A stretch of 64,000 nt of DNA from the NCBI RefSeq assembly GCF_003568665.1, contig NZ_QXMH01000001.1, positions 248,001 to 312,000 on the forward strand. Direction: 5' to 3'. A program made the position numbers and the translations under genes. The DNA is from Chitinophaga alhagiae. GTDB lineage: Bacteria; Bacteroidota; Bacteroidia; Chitinophagales; Chitinophagaceae. Below the pieces are notes generated by a model. That model was not told where the DNA came from, searched no databases, and saw only the letters and a program-made list of their open reading frames with translations. This document shows positions 37,588 through 46,729 of this stretch, in pieces (positions within the stretch are counted from its first letter, which is position 1; the number at the start of each line of letters is the position of its first letter).

Positions 37588-37620
37588 GCCCCGTTCCACC
37601 CGGAACGGGGCTTTTGTTTT
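37588..37620 (+). terminator. Terminator of the aconitase gene
   Basis: Perfect 10-bp stem GCCCCGTTCC/GGAACGGGGC (37588-37597 with 37602-37611) followed by TTTTGTTTT. Confidence 0.85.
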
Positions 37621-37668
37621 CCCGCTGGCCCGTTATTTGCAAATATTGGGTAACCCACCCTGTACAGT

Positions 37669-38298
37669 ATGCAGATAGCAGAGATCAAGGAAAACTGGAT
37701 GCAGCTTACTTCCAAAACCGGTTGCACCACGGAATCAGCGCTGACTGGTATAGACCATATCATCCGGCAATATTCCGCGGCCGGCCGTCATTACCATAAC
37801 CTCGAACATCTTTGCGACCTGCTCTACCTGCAACAGCAATACGCCCCCCTCGTCATTGACAATGACAGCCTGCTGTACGCCATCTTTTTCCACGATATTA
37901 TTTACGCCGTTACCCGCAAGGACAATGAAGAGAAAAGCGCGCAGGAAGCCCTCCGTTTTTTGCAAAACACCAGCCTGCCCGCAGACCGGCAGCAAAAAAT
38001 ATACGGCTACATTGCCGCTACCGCGGGGCACCTGAACCCGCTGGCAGACCCAGACCTGGACTACCTGCTGGATTTTGACCTCTACATACTGGGCACGCCA
38101 CCCGCCCAATACAGCGCCTATGCAAAAATGGTAAGAAAAGAATACTGGCTGTACCCGGATTTTATGTACCGCAAAGGGAGAAAAAAAGTGCTGCAGCATT
38201 TCCTGGGCCAGCCCCATATCTATAAAACACCCGCGTTCAGGGAAAAATACGAACAGAAAGCCAGGGAGAATATGGAGCGCGAGCTGGAAGCGCTTTGA
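37669..38298 (+). CDS. Predicted HD-superfamily metal-dependent phosphohydrolase
   Basis: 209 residues, soluble. GRHYHNLEH near residues 39-47, AIFFHDIIY near 71-79 and the later YIAATAGH supply the His/Asp ligands of an HD-like metal site; this pattern matches a conserved group of predicted phosphohydrolases (COG4339). The substrate is not known. Stands alone behind the aconitase terminator. Confidence 0.82.
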   Translation: MQIAEIKENWMQLTSKTGCTTESALTGIDHIIRQYSAAGRHYHNLEHLCDLLYLQQQYAPLVIDNDSLLYAIFFHDIIYAVTRKDNEEKSAQEALRFLQNTSLPADRQQKIYGYIAATAGHLNPLADPDLDYLLDFDLYILGTPPAQYSAYAKMVRKEYWLYPDFMYRKGRKKVLQHFLGQPHIYKTPAFREKYEQKARENMERELEAL

Positions 38299-38411
38299 CG
38301 CGGGCCTTCGGCCGGAACATTGCATGGGAATAGCGCTGGCAGACGGTCATGCATCAAAAGAGTTGCCCCGGGAGCATTACAGCACTGAGAAAGCCCTGGC
38401 TGATGACCACT

Positions 38412-39446
38412 TTAAAAAAGCGGCTTCTTCAATACCAGCCGCCGCGCAATGCTGAACCGCAGGTTACCGGTGCCGAACACCTGGTGCGCCCGCGGCAGCG
38501 GTGCGTTGCTGCGGGTGATCATGTCTGTATAATGCAAACCTATGAAGTAATAGCTGGAATTATACCCGGCCGCCAGCCGCACCGTATTGTTGACCTGCCA
38601 GCCCCAGCCGGTGGTGCTGGGCCGCCCGTCGCTATAACGGAGGCGGGTATGGTTGAGGCCCGCGCCGGCTGATACGGAAGCGGTCACAAAAAAATATTTG
38701 GCCAGCACCAGCGTGTAGGCATAACCGGCATTGGCGGCAAAGCCTACCGTATAAGTGCCCTTGAACGGATCATCTCCCAAAAAGCCCGGCATGTTGAGGC
38801 TGCCGGGTATCAGCGCGGAGTCTCCCCGCAGCTGCCAGCTGAACACCTCCCCTCCCGCCAGAAAAGATCCGGCGCTTTTTTTCTGGTATTCGTTCTGCAT
38901 AAAGGCCGCACGGTAAGAAAAACGTTCGTCGTTAAAAATATACTGCACATGCAGCCCAAGGTCTGTGTTAAAAATGTCTGGCCTAAAAGATGCGGGAGGG
39001 CGGGTAAACGCATTGCTGATGCGCTTTTCCGGCTGGGCCTCGTAATAGCCTTTGTAGTACTGCCCGTAGAAATCAACTACCAGCTTGCGCAGGTAAAGAT
39101 GCGCCTGCAGATCGAGGAACTTTGTTTTTCCGTACTTGTCATCATCATTGTTAATGAAAGGCAGGTTGAAAGCAAAATTGACGTTAATGAATTTATAGGC
39201 GGCGCCAAAACCCACGTTATTGGCCGTATTGGGGCGGTAGCGCACCCTTTCTTTCAGGTTTCTGTCCGCCATGTCGTAATAGGTGTACTTCCGGGAACCG
39301 AAGAGGCGCAGCGTCAGGTCTGCCGTATGATCTTCTATATAGCTGGAATCATTCTTCACCTGCAGCAGCTGCAATATTTTTTGCGCCGTGGCTACACGGG
39401 CAGGCAACATACAAACGGTCAGCATCACTGCAGGTAAAAACTTCAT
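38412..39446 (-). CDS. DUF4421 outer-membrane protein
   Basis: 344 residues from the ATG at 39446; a TTG two codons earlier is less likely. Signal peptide ends RVATAQK. The sequence has the alternating aromatic pattern of a barrel (TYYDMADRNLKERVRYRPN, GLHYTDMITRS, C-terminal FSIARRLVLKKPLF) and matches the DUF4421 group. Function unknown. It lies only 28 bp after the phosphoesterase gene, with no terminator, so it may be at the tail of the hut transcription unit. Confidence 0.8.
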   Translation of the reverse strand: MKFLPAVMLTVCMLPARVATAQKILQLLQVKNDSSYIEDHTADLTLRLFGSRKYTYYDMADRNLKERVRYRPNTANNVGFGAAYKFINVNFAFNLPFINNDDDKYGKTKFLDLQAHLYLRKLVVDFYGQYYKGYYEAQPEKRISNAFTRPPASFRPDIFNTDLGLHVQYIFNDERFSYRAAFMQNEYQKKSAGSFLAGGEVFSWQLRGDSALIPGSLNMPGFLGDDPFKGTYTVGFAANAGYAYTLVLAKYFFVTASVSAGAGLNHTRLRYSDGRPSTTGWGWQVNNTVRLAAGYNSSYYFIGLHYTDMITRSNAPLPRAHQVFGTGNLRFSIARRLVLKKPLF

Positions 39447-39474
39447 AAGCAACAGTCGCGTCTATAAATATACA

Positions 39475-39966
39475 CTAATCCGGTAATTCTATCACTTCCA
39501 GTGCTTTTATCTCTCCCTTGTCCAGTTGGAAGCGTACAAGGGTTTTTACTTTGTGCCAGCCCTGTTTGCCGCATGCGCCGGGGTTGATGTGCAGCAATTG
39601 CAGCGGGGGGTCAGGTATTACTTTCAGAATGTGGGAATGGCCGGTGATGAAGAGCTGCGGCTTTTTTTCGCGGATGTGGGGTTTCAGGGCGGGCGTATAT
39701 TTGGGAGGGTAGCCGCCGATGTGCGTCATCCATACCTTCACGCCTTCACAGATGAACAGGTTATGCTCCGGGTAACGGATGCGGATATCCTGCCCGTCTA
39801 TATTGCCGTATACGGCGCGGAGCGGCTTGAACGCTTCCAGCTCATCTGCCAGCGCTACGCTGCCAAAATCCCCGGCATGCCATATTTCATCTACCTCTGC
39901 AAAATATTTGAACACCTGCGGGTGCAGGTAGCCGTGCGTGTCAGACATCAGGCCTATCTTCTTCAT
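39475..39966 (-). CDS. YfcE/MJ0936-type metallophosphoesterase
   Basis: 163 residues, soluble. MSDTHGYLH, HAGDFGS, GNIDGQD and TGHSHILKV give the metal-binding set of small phosphodiesterases that act on cyclic or aryl phosphodiesters in vitro. Physiological substrate unknown. Its ATG overlaps the hutG stop (ATGA), so it is translated from the histidine utilisation transcript. Confidence 0.92.
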   Translation of the reverse strand: MKKIGLMSDTHGYLHPQVFKYFAEVDEIWHAGDFGSVALADELEAFKPLRAVYGNIDGQDIRIRYPEHNLFICEGVKVWMTHIGGYPPKYTPALKPHIREKKPQLFITGHSHILKVIPDPPLQLLHINPGACGKQGWHKVKTLVRFQLDKGEIKALEVIELPD

Positions 39967-40982
39967 ACCGCTAAAGTAGAATAATAATTCATCACAATTT
40001 CAAACACCAGCGACGCGGCCAGTTTGGCGGTACGCTGGTCTGCGTCAAACGCGGGGTTCAGTTCCGCAATATCCGCACCGGCCAGCTTGCCGCTGCGCAG
40101 TACGGTACGGAAACAGTCCAGGAACAGCGCGTCCGGTATCAGCCCGTTATAGGCCGGGGCGCTTACGCCGGGGGCGTAGGCCGCGGCAAACACATCCAGG
40201 CAGGTGGTCAGGTAAATGTTGTCGTTTTGCCGTATAAATGCCTGTATGGCGCCAATGAGGCGCTCCTGGTACTTGAGCTGGAAGAGCGATGCGGGCAGGT
40301 ACTGCACGCCCAGCGTTTCAGCGGCCTGGAAGAGCCGGGGCGTATTGCTGTTTTGCTGAATGCCCAGCGCCAGGTAATGGAAAGGCTGCCCTGCCTGCGC
40401 CCGCTCCTGCGCTATTTGCCAGAAGCCTGTGCCGGAGCCGGGGCCTGCGGCATCCGGCTCCCGCAGGTCAAAGTGCGCATCGAAATTAACAATGCCCGGT
40501 TGCTGCGCCCCGCTGTGGCGGCGGATGCCACGTTCATGGGCATACGCTATTTCGTGCCCGCCGCCGAAGAGTACCGGCAGGTAGCCGGCCTGCAATATGT
40601 GCTGCACGGTAGCAGACAGTACTTCCTGCGCCGCTTCCAGCTGCCCGTCCGTACACACCACATCCCCAGCGTCTACCAGTGCATGCGCGCCGAAATGTAC
40701 GGGAAAGGAAGCGCAGGCCCTTCTCAATGCCAGCGGGCCTGCTGCTGCGCCTGTTCTGCCTTTGTTGCGCCGTACGCCCTCGTCACAGGCAAAACCGAGA
40801 AAAGCAATGCCTTTGCGGCCTGCGGGCAGTGCCGGCAACGGGTGGTGGCTGATGTTGACCGGCTGTATCACCTGGTGCCAGCGGCGCACGTCCGGCTCCT
40901 CTCCGTCTATGCGGCCCTGCCAGGTACCGGCGGCCGTGGGTTGATAGTATGCCAGCATGTTTTCAGGTATTATGATGGTCAT
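39963..40982 (-). CDS. hutG: Formimidoylglutamase
   Basis: 339 residues from the ATG at 40982; an upstream extension to 41039 lacks conservation. Arginase-fold enzyme with the metal ligands GGGHE, NFDAHFDLRE and TTCLDVFAAAYAPG. It splits N-formimidoylglutamate into glutamate and formamide, the last step of the one-hydrolase histidine pathway. Follows hutI on the same strand with a 134-bp gap in which no terminator or promoter stands out. Confidence 0.93.
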   Translation of the reverse strand: MTIIIPENMLAYYQPTAAGTWQGRIDGEEPDVRRWHQVIQPVNISHHPLPALPAGRKGIAFLGFACDEGVRRNKGRTGAAAGPLALRRACASFPVHFGAHALVDAGDVVCTDGQLEAAQEVLSATVQHILQAGYLPVLFGGGHEIAYAHERGIRRHSGAQQPGIVNFDAHFDLREPDAAGPGSGTGFWQIAQERAQAGQPFHYLALGIQQNSNTPRLFQAAETLGVQYLPASLFQLKYQERLIGAIQAFIRQNDNIYLTTCLDVFAAAYAPGVSAPAYNGLIPDALFLDCFRTVLRSGKLAGADIAELNPAFDADQRTAKLAASLVFEIVMNYYSTLAV

Positions 40983-41116
40983 ATAAAACGGTTGATTTGG
41001 CGGCGTAACCGGCAGCACCGTATAAATCAGTGTTGCCATTACCTGCGTGCCAGTGGTGTAAAATCATCTTATGCAACGAGCAGCCGCGTACGCCTTGCAA
41101 TGGCCCGCTGCTTTCT

Positions 41117-42316
41117 TCAGGCATCCGCCACTTCCTCCCCTCCCTTCCACACGGTTACCGGCTTCATGCTGCCCTGGTAATAAAGGATATCCCGATGGTC
41201 TTTACAGGGGTAAGCCTGCAGGTCTCCCGCCGGCAGCGCCATGCCCAATGCTTTGGCGGCGCGGACGGTCAGGCCGGCCAGTACTTCCGCGGTAGACAGT
41301 TTTTCCGCCGCGCTCATCACGGCCGCCTGCATCAGCAGGTCTCCCATAGGCGCGGAGCCGGGGTTCCAGTCGCTCGCAATGGCTACGCAGGCGCCTGCGT
41401 TCAGCAGTTTACGGGCGGGCGCATAATGCATGCCCAGGCCCAGTGAGGCGCCGGGCAATACCACCGCCACCGTGCCGGAGGCCGCCAGCCTTCGTATATC
41501 CTCTTCCGTAGAGGCCTCCAGGTGGTCTGCAGACAGCGCGCCGGTTGCTACCGCCACCTGCGAGCCGCCGCTGCTGAACTGGTCTGCATGCACCGTAATT
41601 TTCATACCGGCGGCCTGCAGGAACTTTCTGGCATCCGCGGCGGAAAACGCTGTTTCTTCAATGAAAATGTCTACCCGCTCCGCCAGCTGTTCTGCTTTTA
41701 CCAGCGGCAGCAGTTCATGGATGATCCAGCGCAGGTATGCCTTTTCATCCCCGTCAAAATCTTTCGGGCGCATGTGCGCGGCCAGGCAGGTAGGCACCAG
41801 GGTGGCCCGGGTATGCAGCGCCGCCGTTCTGATGGCGCGGAGCATTTTCAATTCACTGTCCGCATCCAGGCCGTAGCCGCTTTTTACTTCTATGGTGGTA
41901 ACGCCGTTCAGCAAATGGCGGTTGGCGCGGGCTACGGTGTTTTCCGCCAGCTCCGCGTCCGTAGCTTCGCGGGTTTTTAGTACAGAGTCCCAGATGCCGC
42001 CGCCGGCGCGGGCAATGTCCAGGTAAGACTTGCCGGCTATGCGCATGGCATAGTCACGGCTGCGGCTGCCGGCAAAGCAGATGTGGGTATGTGCGTCTAC
42101 AAAGCCCGGTATCAGCACCTGCGGCACTTCTACTATTTGCAGGGCGGCTTTGGGGTGTTCTTTCCGGAGCTGTTCAAAGCGGCCGAAAACAACAGCATCT
42201 CCCCGCATGAGCACGCCGCCGTTCTCCATGATCTGCAGTTGCTCATCCGGAACGGGGCCTTTCTCCGGCAGGCCTGCCAGCGGCAATATTTGTGAAAACG
42301 GGCCAATGAGTTGCAT
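41117..42316 (-). CDS. hutI: Imidazolonepropionase
   Basis: 399 residues from the ATG at 42316 (MQLIGPFSQIL); longer in-frame extension to 42445 overlaps hutU and is not conserved. Amidohydrolase fold with GFVDAHTHICFAG for two His ligands, GYGLD, CLAAHMRP, TVHADQFSSGG and IASDWNPGSAPMG. Opens the imidazolone ring to formimidoylglutamate. Lies 28 bp after hutU. Confidence 0.96.
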   Translation of the reverse strand: MQLIGPFSQILPLAGLPEKGPVPDEQLQIMENGGVLMRGDAVVFGRFEQLRKEHPKAALQIVEVPQVLIPGFVDAHTHICFAGSRSRDYAMRIAGKSYLDIARAGGGIWDSVLKTREATDAELAENTVARANRHLLNGVTTIEVKSGYGLDADSELKMLRAIRTAALHTRATLVPTCLAAHMRPKDFDGDEKAYLRWIIHELLPLVKAEQLAERVDIFIEETAFSAADARKFLQAAGMKITVHADQFSSGGSQVAVATGALSADHLEASTEEDIRRLAASGTVAVVLPGASLGLGMHYAPARKLLNAGACVAIASDWNPGSAPMGDLLMQAAVMSAAEKLSTAEVLAGLTVRAAKALGMALPAGDLQAYPCKDHRDILYYQGSMKPVTVWKGGEEVADA

Positions 42317-42344
42317 ATGGTCGTTTTTAGTGTCAGTAAATTTG

Positions 42345-44018
42345 CTACAGGTGCAGGCCAAACTTCCTGCTCCACTCCTCCGCTCTTTCATATCCTGCGT
42401 CTGCATGGCGGAAAATACCCAAAGCGGGGTCATTGTACAACACACGCCGGAGGCAGGCCTCGGCCCGGTCTGTACCGTCTGCCAGCACCACCATACCGGC
42501 GTGCTGGGAGTAACCCATCCCCACGCCGCCGCCGTGGTGGAAAGACACCCAGGTAGCGCCGCCGGCGGTGTTAGACATGAGGTTCAGCAACGTCCAGTCG
42601 CTTACCGCGTCAGAGCCGTCTTTCATGGCCTCTGTTTCCCGGTTGGGCGAGGCCACGGAACCACAGTCCAGGTGATCTCTGCCGATCACGATGGGCGCTT
42701 TCACCCGGCCGCTGCGTACCAGCTCATTAAAGAGCAGGCCCGCCTTTTCCCTTTCTCCCATACCCAGCCAGCAAATGCGTGCGGGCAGGCCCTGGAAGGC
42801 CACCCGCTCCTGCGCTTTTTGCAGCCAGTTGATCAGTGGCGTATTATCAGGAAAGGCTTCCATCAGCGCGCGGTCTGTAGTATAAATATCTTCCGGGTCA
42901 CCAGAGAGCGCCACCCATCGGAAGGGCCCTTTGCCTTCACAAAAGAGGGGCCGGATGTAGGCCGGCGTAAAACCGGGGAAATTGAAAGCGTTGGCTTCCC
43001 CGCCTTCGCGGGCAAACTCGCGGAGGTTGTTGCCATAGTCGAACGTAATGGCGCCGCGCTGCTGCAGCCGCAGCATAAAACCTACGTGCCGCGCCATGCT
43101 GGCCAGCGAAAGCTGTTTGTATTGAACGGGGTCGGTTGTACGAAGTTCTGCCGCTTCCGCCAGGCCTAGGCCATTGGGCACGTAGCCGTTCACGGGGTCA
43201 TGCGCGGAGGTCTGGTCTGTGAGGATGTGGGGCGTGATGTTGTCCCGCAGCAGCTGTTCCAGCATATCCCCCGCATCGCTGACAAGGCCAATGGATAACG
43301 CTGCTCCTTTTGCCATGGCGTCTTTTGCCCAGGCAATGGCTTCCTCATAAGAGTGCGTCATGCGGTCTATATACTTTGTATCTATACGTTTCTGTATGCG
43401 GGCTGGGTCTACGTCTGCGCCCAGGAACACCGCACCGGCCATGGTAGCCGCCAGCGGCTGGGCGCCGCCCATGCCGCCAAGGCCCGCGGTTACCAGCAGC
43501 TTGCCCTGCAGGTTGCCGTCAAAATGCTGGCGGCCGCATTCCACAAAGGTCTCATACGTGCCTTGCAGAATGCCTTGCGTGCCAATGTAGATCCAGCTGC
43601 CCGCCGTCATTTGCCCGTACATCATCAGGCCTTTGGCGCGCAGTTCGTTAAAATGCTCCCAGGTAGCCCATTTGGGCACCAGGTTGCTGTTGGCCAGCAG
43701 TACGCGGGGCGCTTGCGGGTGGGTGCGCACAATGCCCACCGGCTTGCCGGATTGCACCAGCAGGGAATGATCTTCATCCAGCGTCAGCAAGATGTTGATG
43801 ATCTGCTGCAGCGCTTCCCGGTTGCGCGCCGCCTGCCCTATGCCGCCGTACACCACCAGTTCATCCGGGTTTTCCGCCACCTCATGGTCAAGGTTGTTCA
43901 GCAGCATGCGGAGTGGGGCTTCTGTTTGCCAGGAGCGCGCGTTGAGCTGTGTACCGCGGGGCGCTTTGTAATGCGGGTGTGCCGCGTAAGTATCAAAGAA
44001 GCTGGAATTGTTTTTCAT
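42345..44018 (-). CDS. hutU: Urocanate hydratase
   Basis: 557 residues, full length. NAD-containing enzyme turning urocanate into imidazolone propionate. Motifs seen: [60 protein letters not shown] (described by ends IGRDHLD and SPNRETE) and [17 protein letters not shown]. Its start lies 26 bp inside the end of hutH, so translation is coupled. Confidence 0.97.
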   Translation of the reverse strand: MKNNSSFFDTYAAHPHYKAPRGTQLNARSWQTEAPLRMLLNNLDHEVAENPDELVVYGGIGQAARNREALQQIINILLTLDEDHSLLVQSGKPVGIVRTHPQAPRVLLANSNLVPKWATWEHFNELRAKGLMMYGQMTAGSWIYIGTQGILQGTYETFVECGRQHFDGNLQGKLLVTAGLGGMGGAQPLAATMAGAVFLGADVDPARIQKRIDTKYIDRMTHSYEEAIAWAKDAMAKGAALSIGLVSDAGDMLEQLLRDNITPHILTDQTSAHDPVNGYVPNGLGLAEAAELRTTDPVQYKQLSLASMARHVGFMLRLQQRGAITFDYGNNLREFAREGGEANAFNFPGFTPAYIRPLFCEGKGPFRWVALSGDPEDIYTTDRALMEAFPDNTPLINWLQKAQERVAFQGLPARICWLGMGEREKAGLLFNELVRSGRVKAPIVIGRDHLDCGSVASPNRETEAMKDGSDAVSDWTLLNLMSNTAGGATWVSFHHGGGVGMGYSQHAGMVVLADGTDRAEACLRRVLYNDPALGIFRHADAGYERAEEWSRKFGLHL

Positions 44019-45561
44019 AAGGGCCGTTTAAATTGATCTGGTGAGCGGCAGCCGTTTCATTAGCTGCCTGTACTAGTGAACCGCTGCTTACCAACTGGTG
44101 CAGCGCGGCAATGTCTATGGCAAACACGCGGTCTTTTTTGGCAAAGGCCACATGTTCCCTTACGTGATGGTGGCAGGCTTCTATTACCGGCGCAGACTTT
44201 AGCGGCCGCCTGAAATTGATGGCCTGCGCGGCGTACAGCAGCTCTATCGCCAGTATGTACTCCAGGTTGCCGATCACCTGCATCAGCTTTCTGCCACTGA
44301 TGGAGCCCATAGACACATGGTCTTCCTGCCCCAGGGAGGTAGGTACGCTGTCTGCGCTGGCGGGGAAGCATAATGTTTTATTTTCCGTTACCAGCGCCGC
44401 CGTGGTGTACTGCGGTATCATAAAACCGGAGTTGAGGCCGGCATCTTCTATCAGCAGTTTGGGCAGGCCGTAGCGGCCTTCTATCATCATGTAACAGCGG
44501 CGGTCCGCAATATTGCCCAGCTCCGCCGCCGCAATGGTGGCGTAGTCCAGCGGCAGGGCCATGGGTTGCCCGTGAAAGTTGCCGCCGCTGATGGTGTCTT
44601 CCGCGGAAAAAATAATGGGATTGTCTGTTACAGCGTTCAGCTCTATGGCCGTCAGCGCTGCCAGGTGCTGCCAGGCCGCGCGCGAAGCGCCGTGTACCTG
44701 CGGCATGCAGCGGAGAGAATAAGGATCTTGCACCCGCCCGCAGTCCACATGCGAGGCCATGATCTCCGAACCGCGCAGCAGCGCGTCCAGCCGGTGGGCT
44801 ACCAGCTGGTTGCCGGGGAAAGGCCGTATGGCGTGCAGCCGCGGGTCAAAGGGTTTGGCGGTGCCCATCAATCCTTCCAGGGACATGGCGCCGATCACGT
44901 CTGCCGCTTCCAGCGCGTTCCAGAGGCGCTGCACGGCTTTGGTGGCAAAGGCCAGTATGAACTGTGTGCCGTTGATCAGCGCCAGCCCTTCCTTGGGGCC
45001 CAGCACTACCGGTTGCAATCCTTCCCGTTGCAGTACGTCCGCCGCGGGCAGCTGTTGGCCCTTATACCATACCTGCCCCAGCCCTATCAGCGGAAGGAAC
45101 AGGTGGGAAAGCGGCGCCAGGTCCCCGGACGCGCCCACGGAGCCTTTTTCCGGTACCAGCGGGGTAACGCCCTGCTCAATATGCCAGATAATACGCTGCA
45201 GTGTAACCGGGTCCACGCCTGAATAACCCTGCGCCAGCGCATGCACTTTGGTGATCAGCATCAGCCGCGCAATTTCTTCCGGTATGGGCGCGCCCACGCC
45301 TACGCTGTGGCTTTGCAGGATGTTGTACTGCAGGGCGCGGGTATCTTCTTCTGATATCTTGGTATCGCAGAGGGGCCCAAAGCCGGTGTTGATGCCATAC
45401 ACAATGGTATGTTCCTGCACTATGGCCTGCACATGCCGGTGGCTGGCTTCCACACGGGCCATCACCTCCGGCAGCAGCACGCCCTTTGTTTGCCCGGCGG
45501 CAATGTTCAGCGCCGTGGCTACCGTGAGGGTGTCTTTACCGTAATTAAAAACCTTGCTCAT
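43993..45561 (-). CDS. hutH: Histidine ammonia-lyase
   Basis: 522 residues. The Ala-Ser-Gly at residues 144-146 in [14 protein letters not shown] cyclises to the MIO electrophile that removes ammonia from histidine to give urocanate. YGINTGFG, the [17 protein letters not shown] region and GQEDHVSMG are as in HutH. Slightly longer than the usual 505-510 residues. First gene of the hut cluster, with the MarR gene and a duplicated repeat just upstream. Confidence 0.97.
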   Translation of the reverse strand: MSKVFNYGKDTLTVATALNIAAGQTKGVLLPEVMARVEASHRHVQAIVQEHTIVYGINTGFGPLCDTKISEEDTRALQYNILQSHSVGVGAPIPEEIARLMLITKVHALAQGYSGVDPVTLQRIIWHIEQGVTPLVPEKGSVGASGDLAPLSHLFLPLIGLGQVWYKGQQLPAADVLQREGLQPVVLGPKEGLALINGTQFILAFATKAVQRLWNALEAADVIGAMSLEGLMGTAKPFDPRLHAIRPFPGNQLVAHRLDALLRGSEIMASHVDCGRVQDPYSLRCMPQVHGASRAAWQHLAALTAIELNAVTDNPIIFSAEDTISGGNFHGQPMALPLDYATIAAAELGNIADRRCYMMIEGRYGLPKLLIEDAGLNSGFMIPQYTTAALVTENKTLCFPASADSVPTSLGQEDHVSMGSISGRKLMQVIGNLEYILAIELLYAAQAINFRRPLKSAPVIEACHHHVREHVAFAKKDRVFAIDIAALHQLVSSGSLVQAANETAAAHQINLNGPYEKQFQLL

Positions 45562-45587
45562 GTAAAACTATTTTGGTGTTGATGGGG

Positions 45588-45720
45588 CGGCGGCCGGCAA
45601 CTGCCGCTGGTCAATCTCCCGTTGGATGAATGTCTGTTTGTGCGGCGGCCGGCAACCGCCGCTGGTCAGCCTCCTGTTGGATGAACGTCTGTTTGCATAC
45701 CGGCCGGCAACCGCCGCCGG
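45588..45720. repeat. 55-bp tandem duplication of the marR 3' end
   Basis: Copies begin at 45588 and 45643 with cggcggccggcaac, and a third, partial one at 45698 lies inside the marR coding end. The full copies are about 90% alike. On the minus strand each encodes a version of the marR tail RRLPA..QTD.HPTG ending in a stop, so the spacer between marR and hutH is made of decayed duplicates of that tail. Each copy also holds a small GGCGG/CCGCC hairpin. Confidence 0.75.
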
Positions 45721-46184
45721 ATGCGCTCCGCCAGCGGCAACGCTTCTACTGCCTGCTCCAGCGTATTGATAGCCTCCAGTATTTTGCTGCTTTGTTTATG
45801 CTCCGCCACCAGCTCTTGCATGGCCACGTCTATCCCTTTCCAGACCGGCAGCACCTGCTCCAGCAAAGCGCTCCCCTTTTTGGTGAGCGCCACCCATTGC
45901 CGGCGCCCGTCTTCCTCGCACCGGCTGGTTTTCACCAGCCCTTTCTTTTTCAGGTTGGTCACCAGCTGGCTCACGGCGGAGTGGGATACTTCCAGCTCCG
46001 TGGCAATGTCCATCAGCGTCAGCTGTTCCTTTTCAGACAAGAGGTAGAACAACGGGAACCAGCTGGCGTCAAAGCCGATGCCCGCCTGGCTGTACACTTT
46101 GTTCACCTCCGCCAGGAAGTATTCGCTCAGCCGCCGCAGCCGGCTGCCAAAGATCAGGTAGCCCAGTTTCGGATAAAATCCCAT
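45666..46184 (-). CDS. MarR-family transcriptional regulator
   Basis: 172 residues. Winged helix-turn-helix in the middle (LTLMDIATELEVSHSAVSQLVTNLKKKGLV, of which ATELEVSHSAVSQLV is the helix-turn-helix) with the wing CEEDGRRQWVALTKKG, then a long helix to the C-terminus. Located 104 bp upstream of hutH on the same strand, so it may control hut genes or be only a neighbour. The ATG lies 3 bp after an 18-bp palindrome (46188-46205), a probable self-regulatory site. The last 15 residues come from a duplicated repeat and are probably not functional. Confidence 0.88.
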   Translation of the reverse strand: MGFYPKLGYLIFGSRLRRLSEYFLAEVNKVYSQAGIGFDASWFPLFYLLSEKEQLTLMDIATELEVSHSAVSQLVTNLKKKGLVKTSRCEEDGRRQWVALTKKGSALLEQVLPVWKGIDVAMQELVAEHKQSSKILEAINTLEQAVEALPLAERIRRRLPAGMQTDVHPTGG

Positions 46185-46187
46185 AAA

Positions 46188-46205
46188 TATATAAGTGCTT
46201 ATATA
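46188..46205. promoter_or_regulatory. Operator-like palindrome at the marR start
   Basis: Perfect inverted repeat TATATAAG-TG-CTTATATA, 3 bp before the ATG at 46184 on the minus strand. MarR proteins bind AT-rich palindromes of this size. Confidence 0.55.
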
Positions 46206-46220
46206 ATTTACAATATTAAG

Positions 46221-46250
46221 AAATCCGGCGCATACGGCCCGGATTTTTTT
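46221..46250 (-). terminator. Hairpin after the SET-domain gene
   Basis: Stem AAATCCGG/CCGGATTT (46221-46228 with 46239-46246) directly after the stop at 46249. The T7 run lies on the plus strand, so its use for the minus strand (TTTCTTAATATT) is only moderate. Confidence 0.45.
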
Positions 46251-46638
46251 ATTTGCGTTTTACATCGAACCAAACGGGTGAACTGTCTTCCACCTCTCCA
46301 TTGTAGTTAATGGACAGCTCCTCGCCCTTCCTGATATCGCGGCGGGTCTTGATGGCCATCGTTTCCGCCTCAAAGTCCATTTCATACTCGCAGTTCGGGT
46401 CATACGCGTGGTTGTAAATGGAACAAAAGCCAAGTGCAATGCAGGAGCGGGTTTCCCTTGCGCCCCAGAGGAAAATGTAGTTGTGCAGTTTAGTTTTGTC
46501 TACGATTTGCGTATCGTTGTTGGACAGCACCAATACGGGGGATATTTCTATTTGCGTACCGGCGGGAATAGGTTCTTTGGTGAAAACACCACGGCCTTTT
46601 TCTTTCGTTTTCTGAATGTATAAATACGGCTTGATCAT
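46249..46638 (-). CDS. SET-domain protein
   Basis: 129 residues from the ATG at 46638 (MIKPYLYIQ). It is a minimal SET domain: GRGVF (15-19) for S-adenosylmethionine binding, SIYNHAYDPN (73-82) matching the NHS.DPN core, and GEELSINYNG (105-114) with the catalytic Tyr. SET proteins methylate lysine, mainly on histones or ribosomal proteins in eukaryotes; bacterial ones are uncommon and mostly of unknown target. It lacks pre- and post-SET cysteine clusters. Alone, divergent from the bestrophin gene. Confidence 0.9.
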   Translation of the reverse strand: MIKPYLYIQKTKEKGRGVFTKEPIPAGTQIEISPVLVLSNNDTQIVDKTKLHNYIFLWGARETRSCIALGFCSIYNHAYDPNCEYEMDFEAETMAIKTRRDIRKGEELSINYNGEVEDSSPVWFDVKRK

Positions 46639-46716
46639 AATCTCACGTAATAAAGAGACGTAAAATAACATCAAACCGGGCAGTTAACAAAATGCAGGGG
46701 AATCAGAATTGATATT

Positions 46717-46724
46717 TATTTTTG
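46717..46724 (+). promoter_or_regulatory. -7 box of the bestrophin gene
   Basis: TATTTTTG fits TANNTTTG and ends 5 bp before the ATG at 46730. Confidence 0.4.
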
Positions 46725-46729
46725 CCGGT

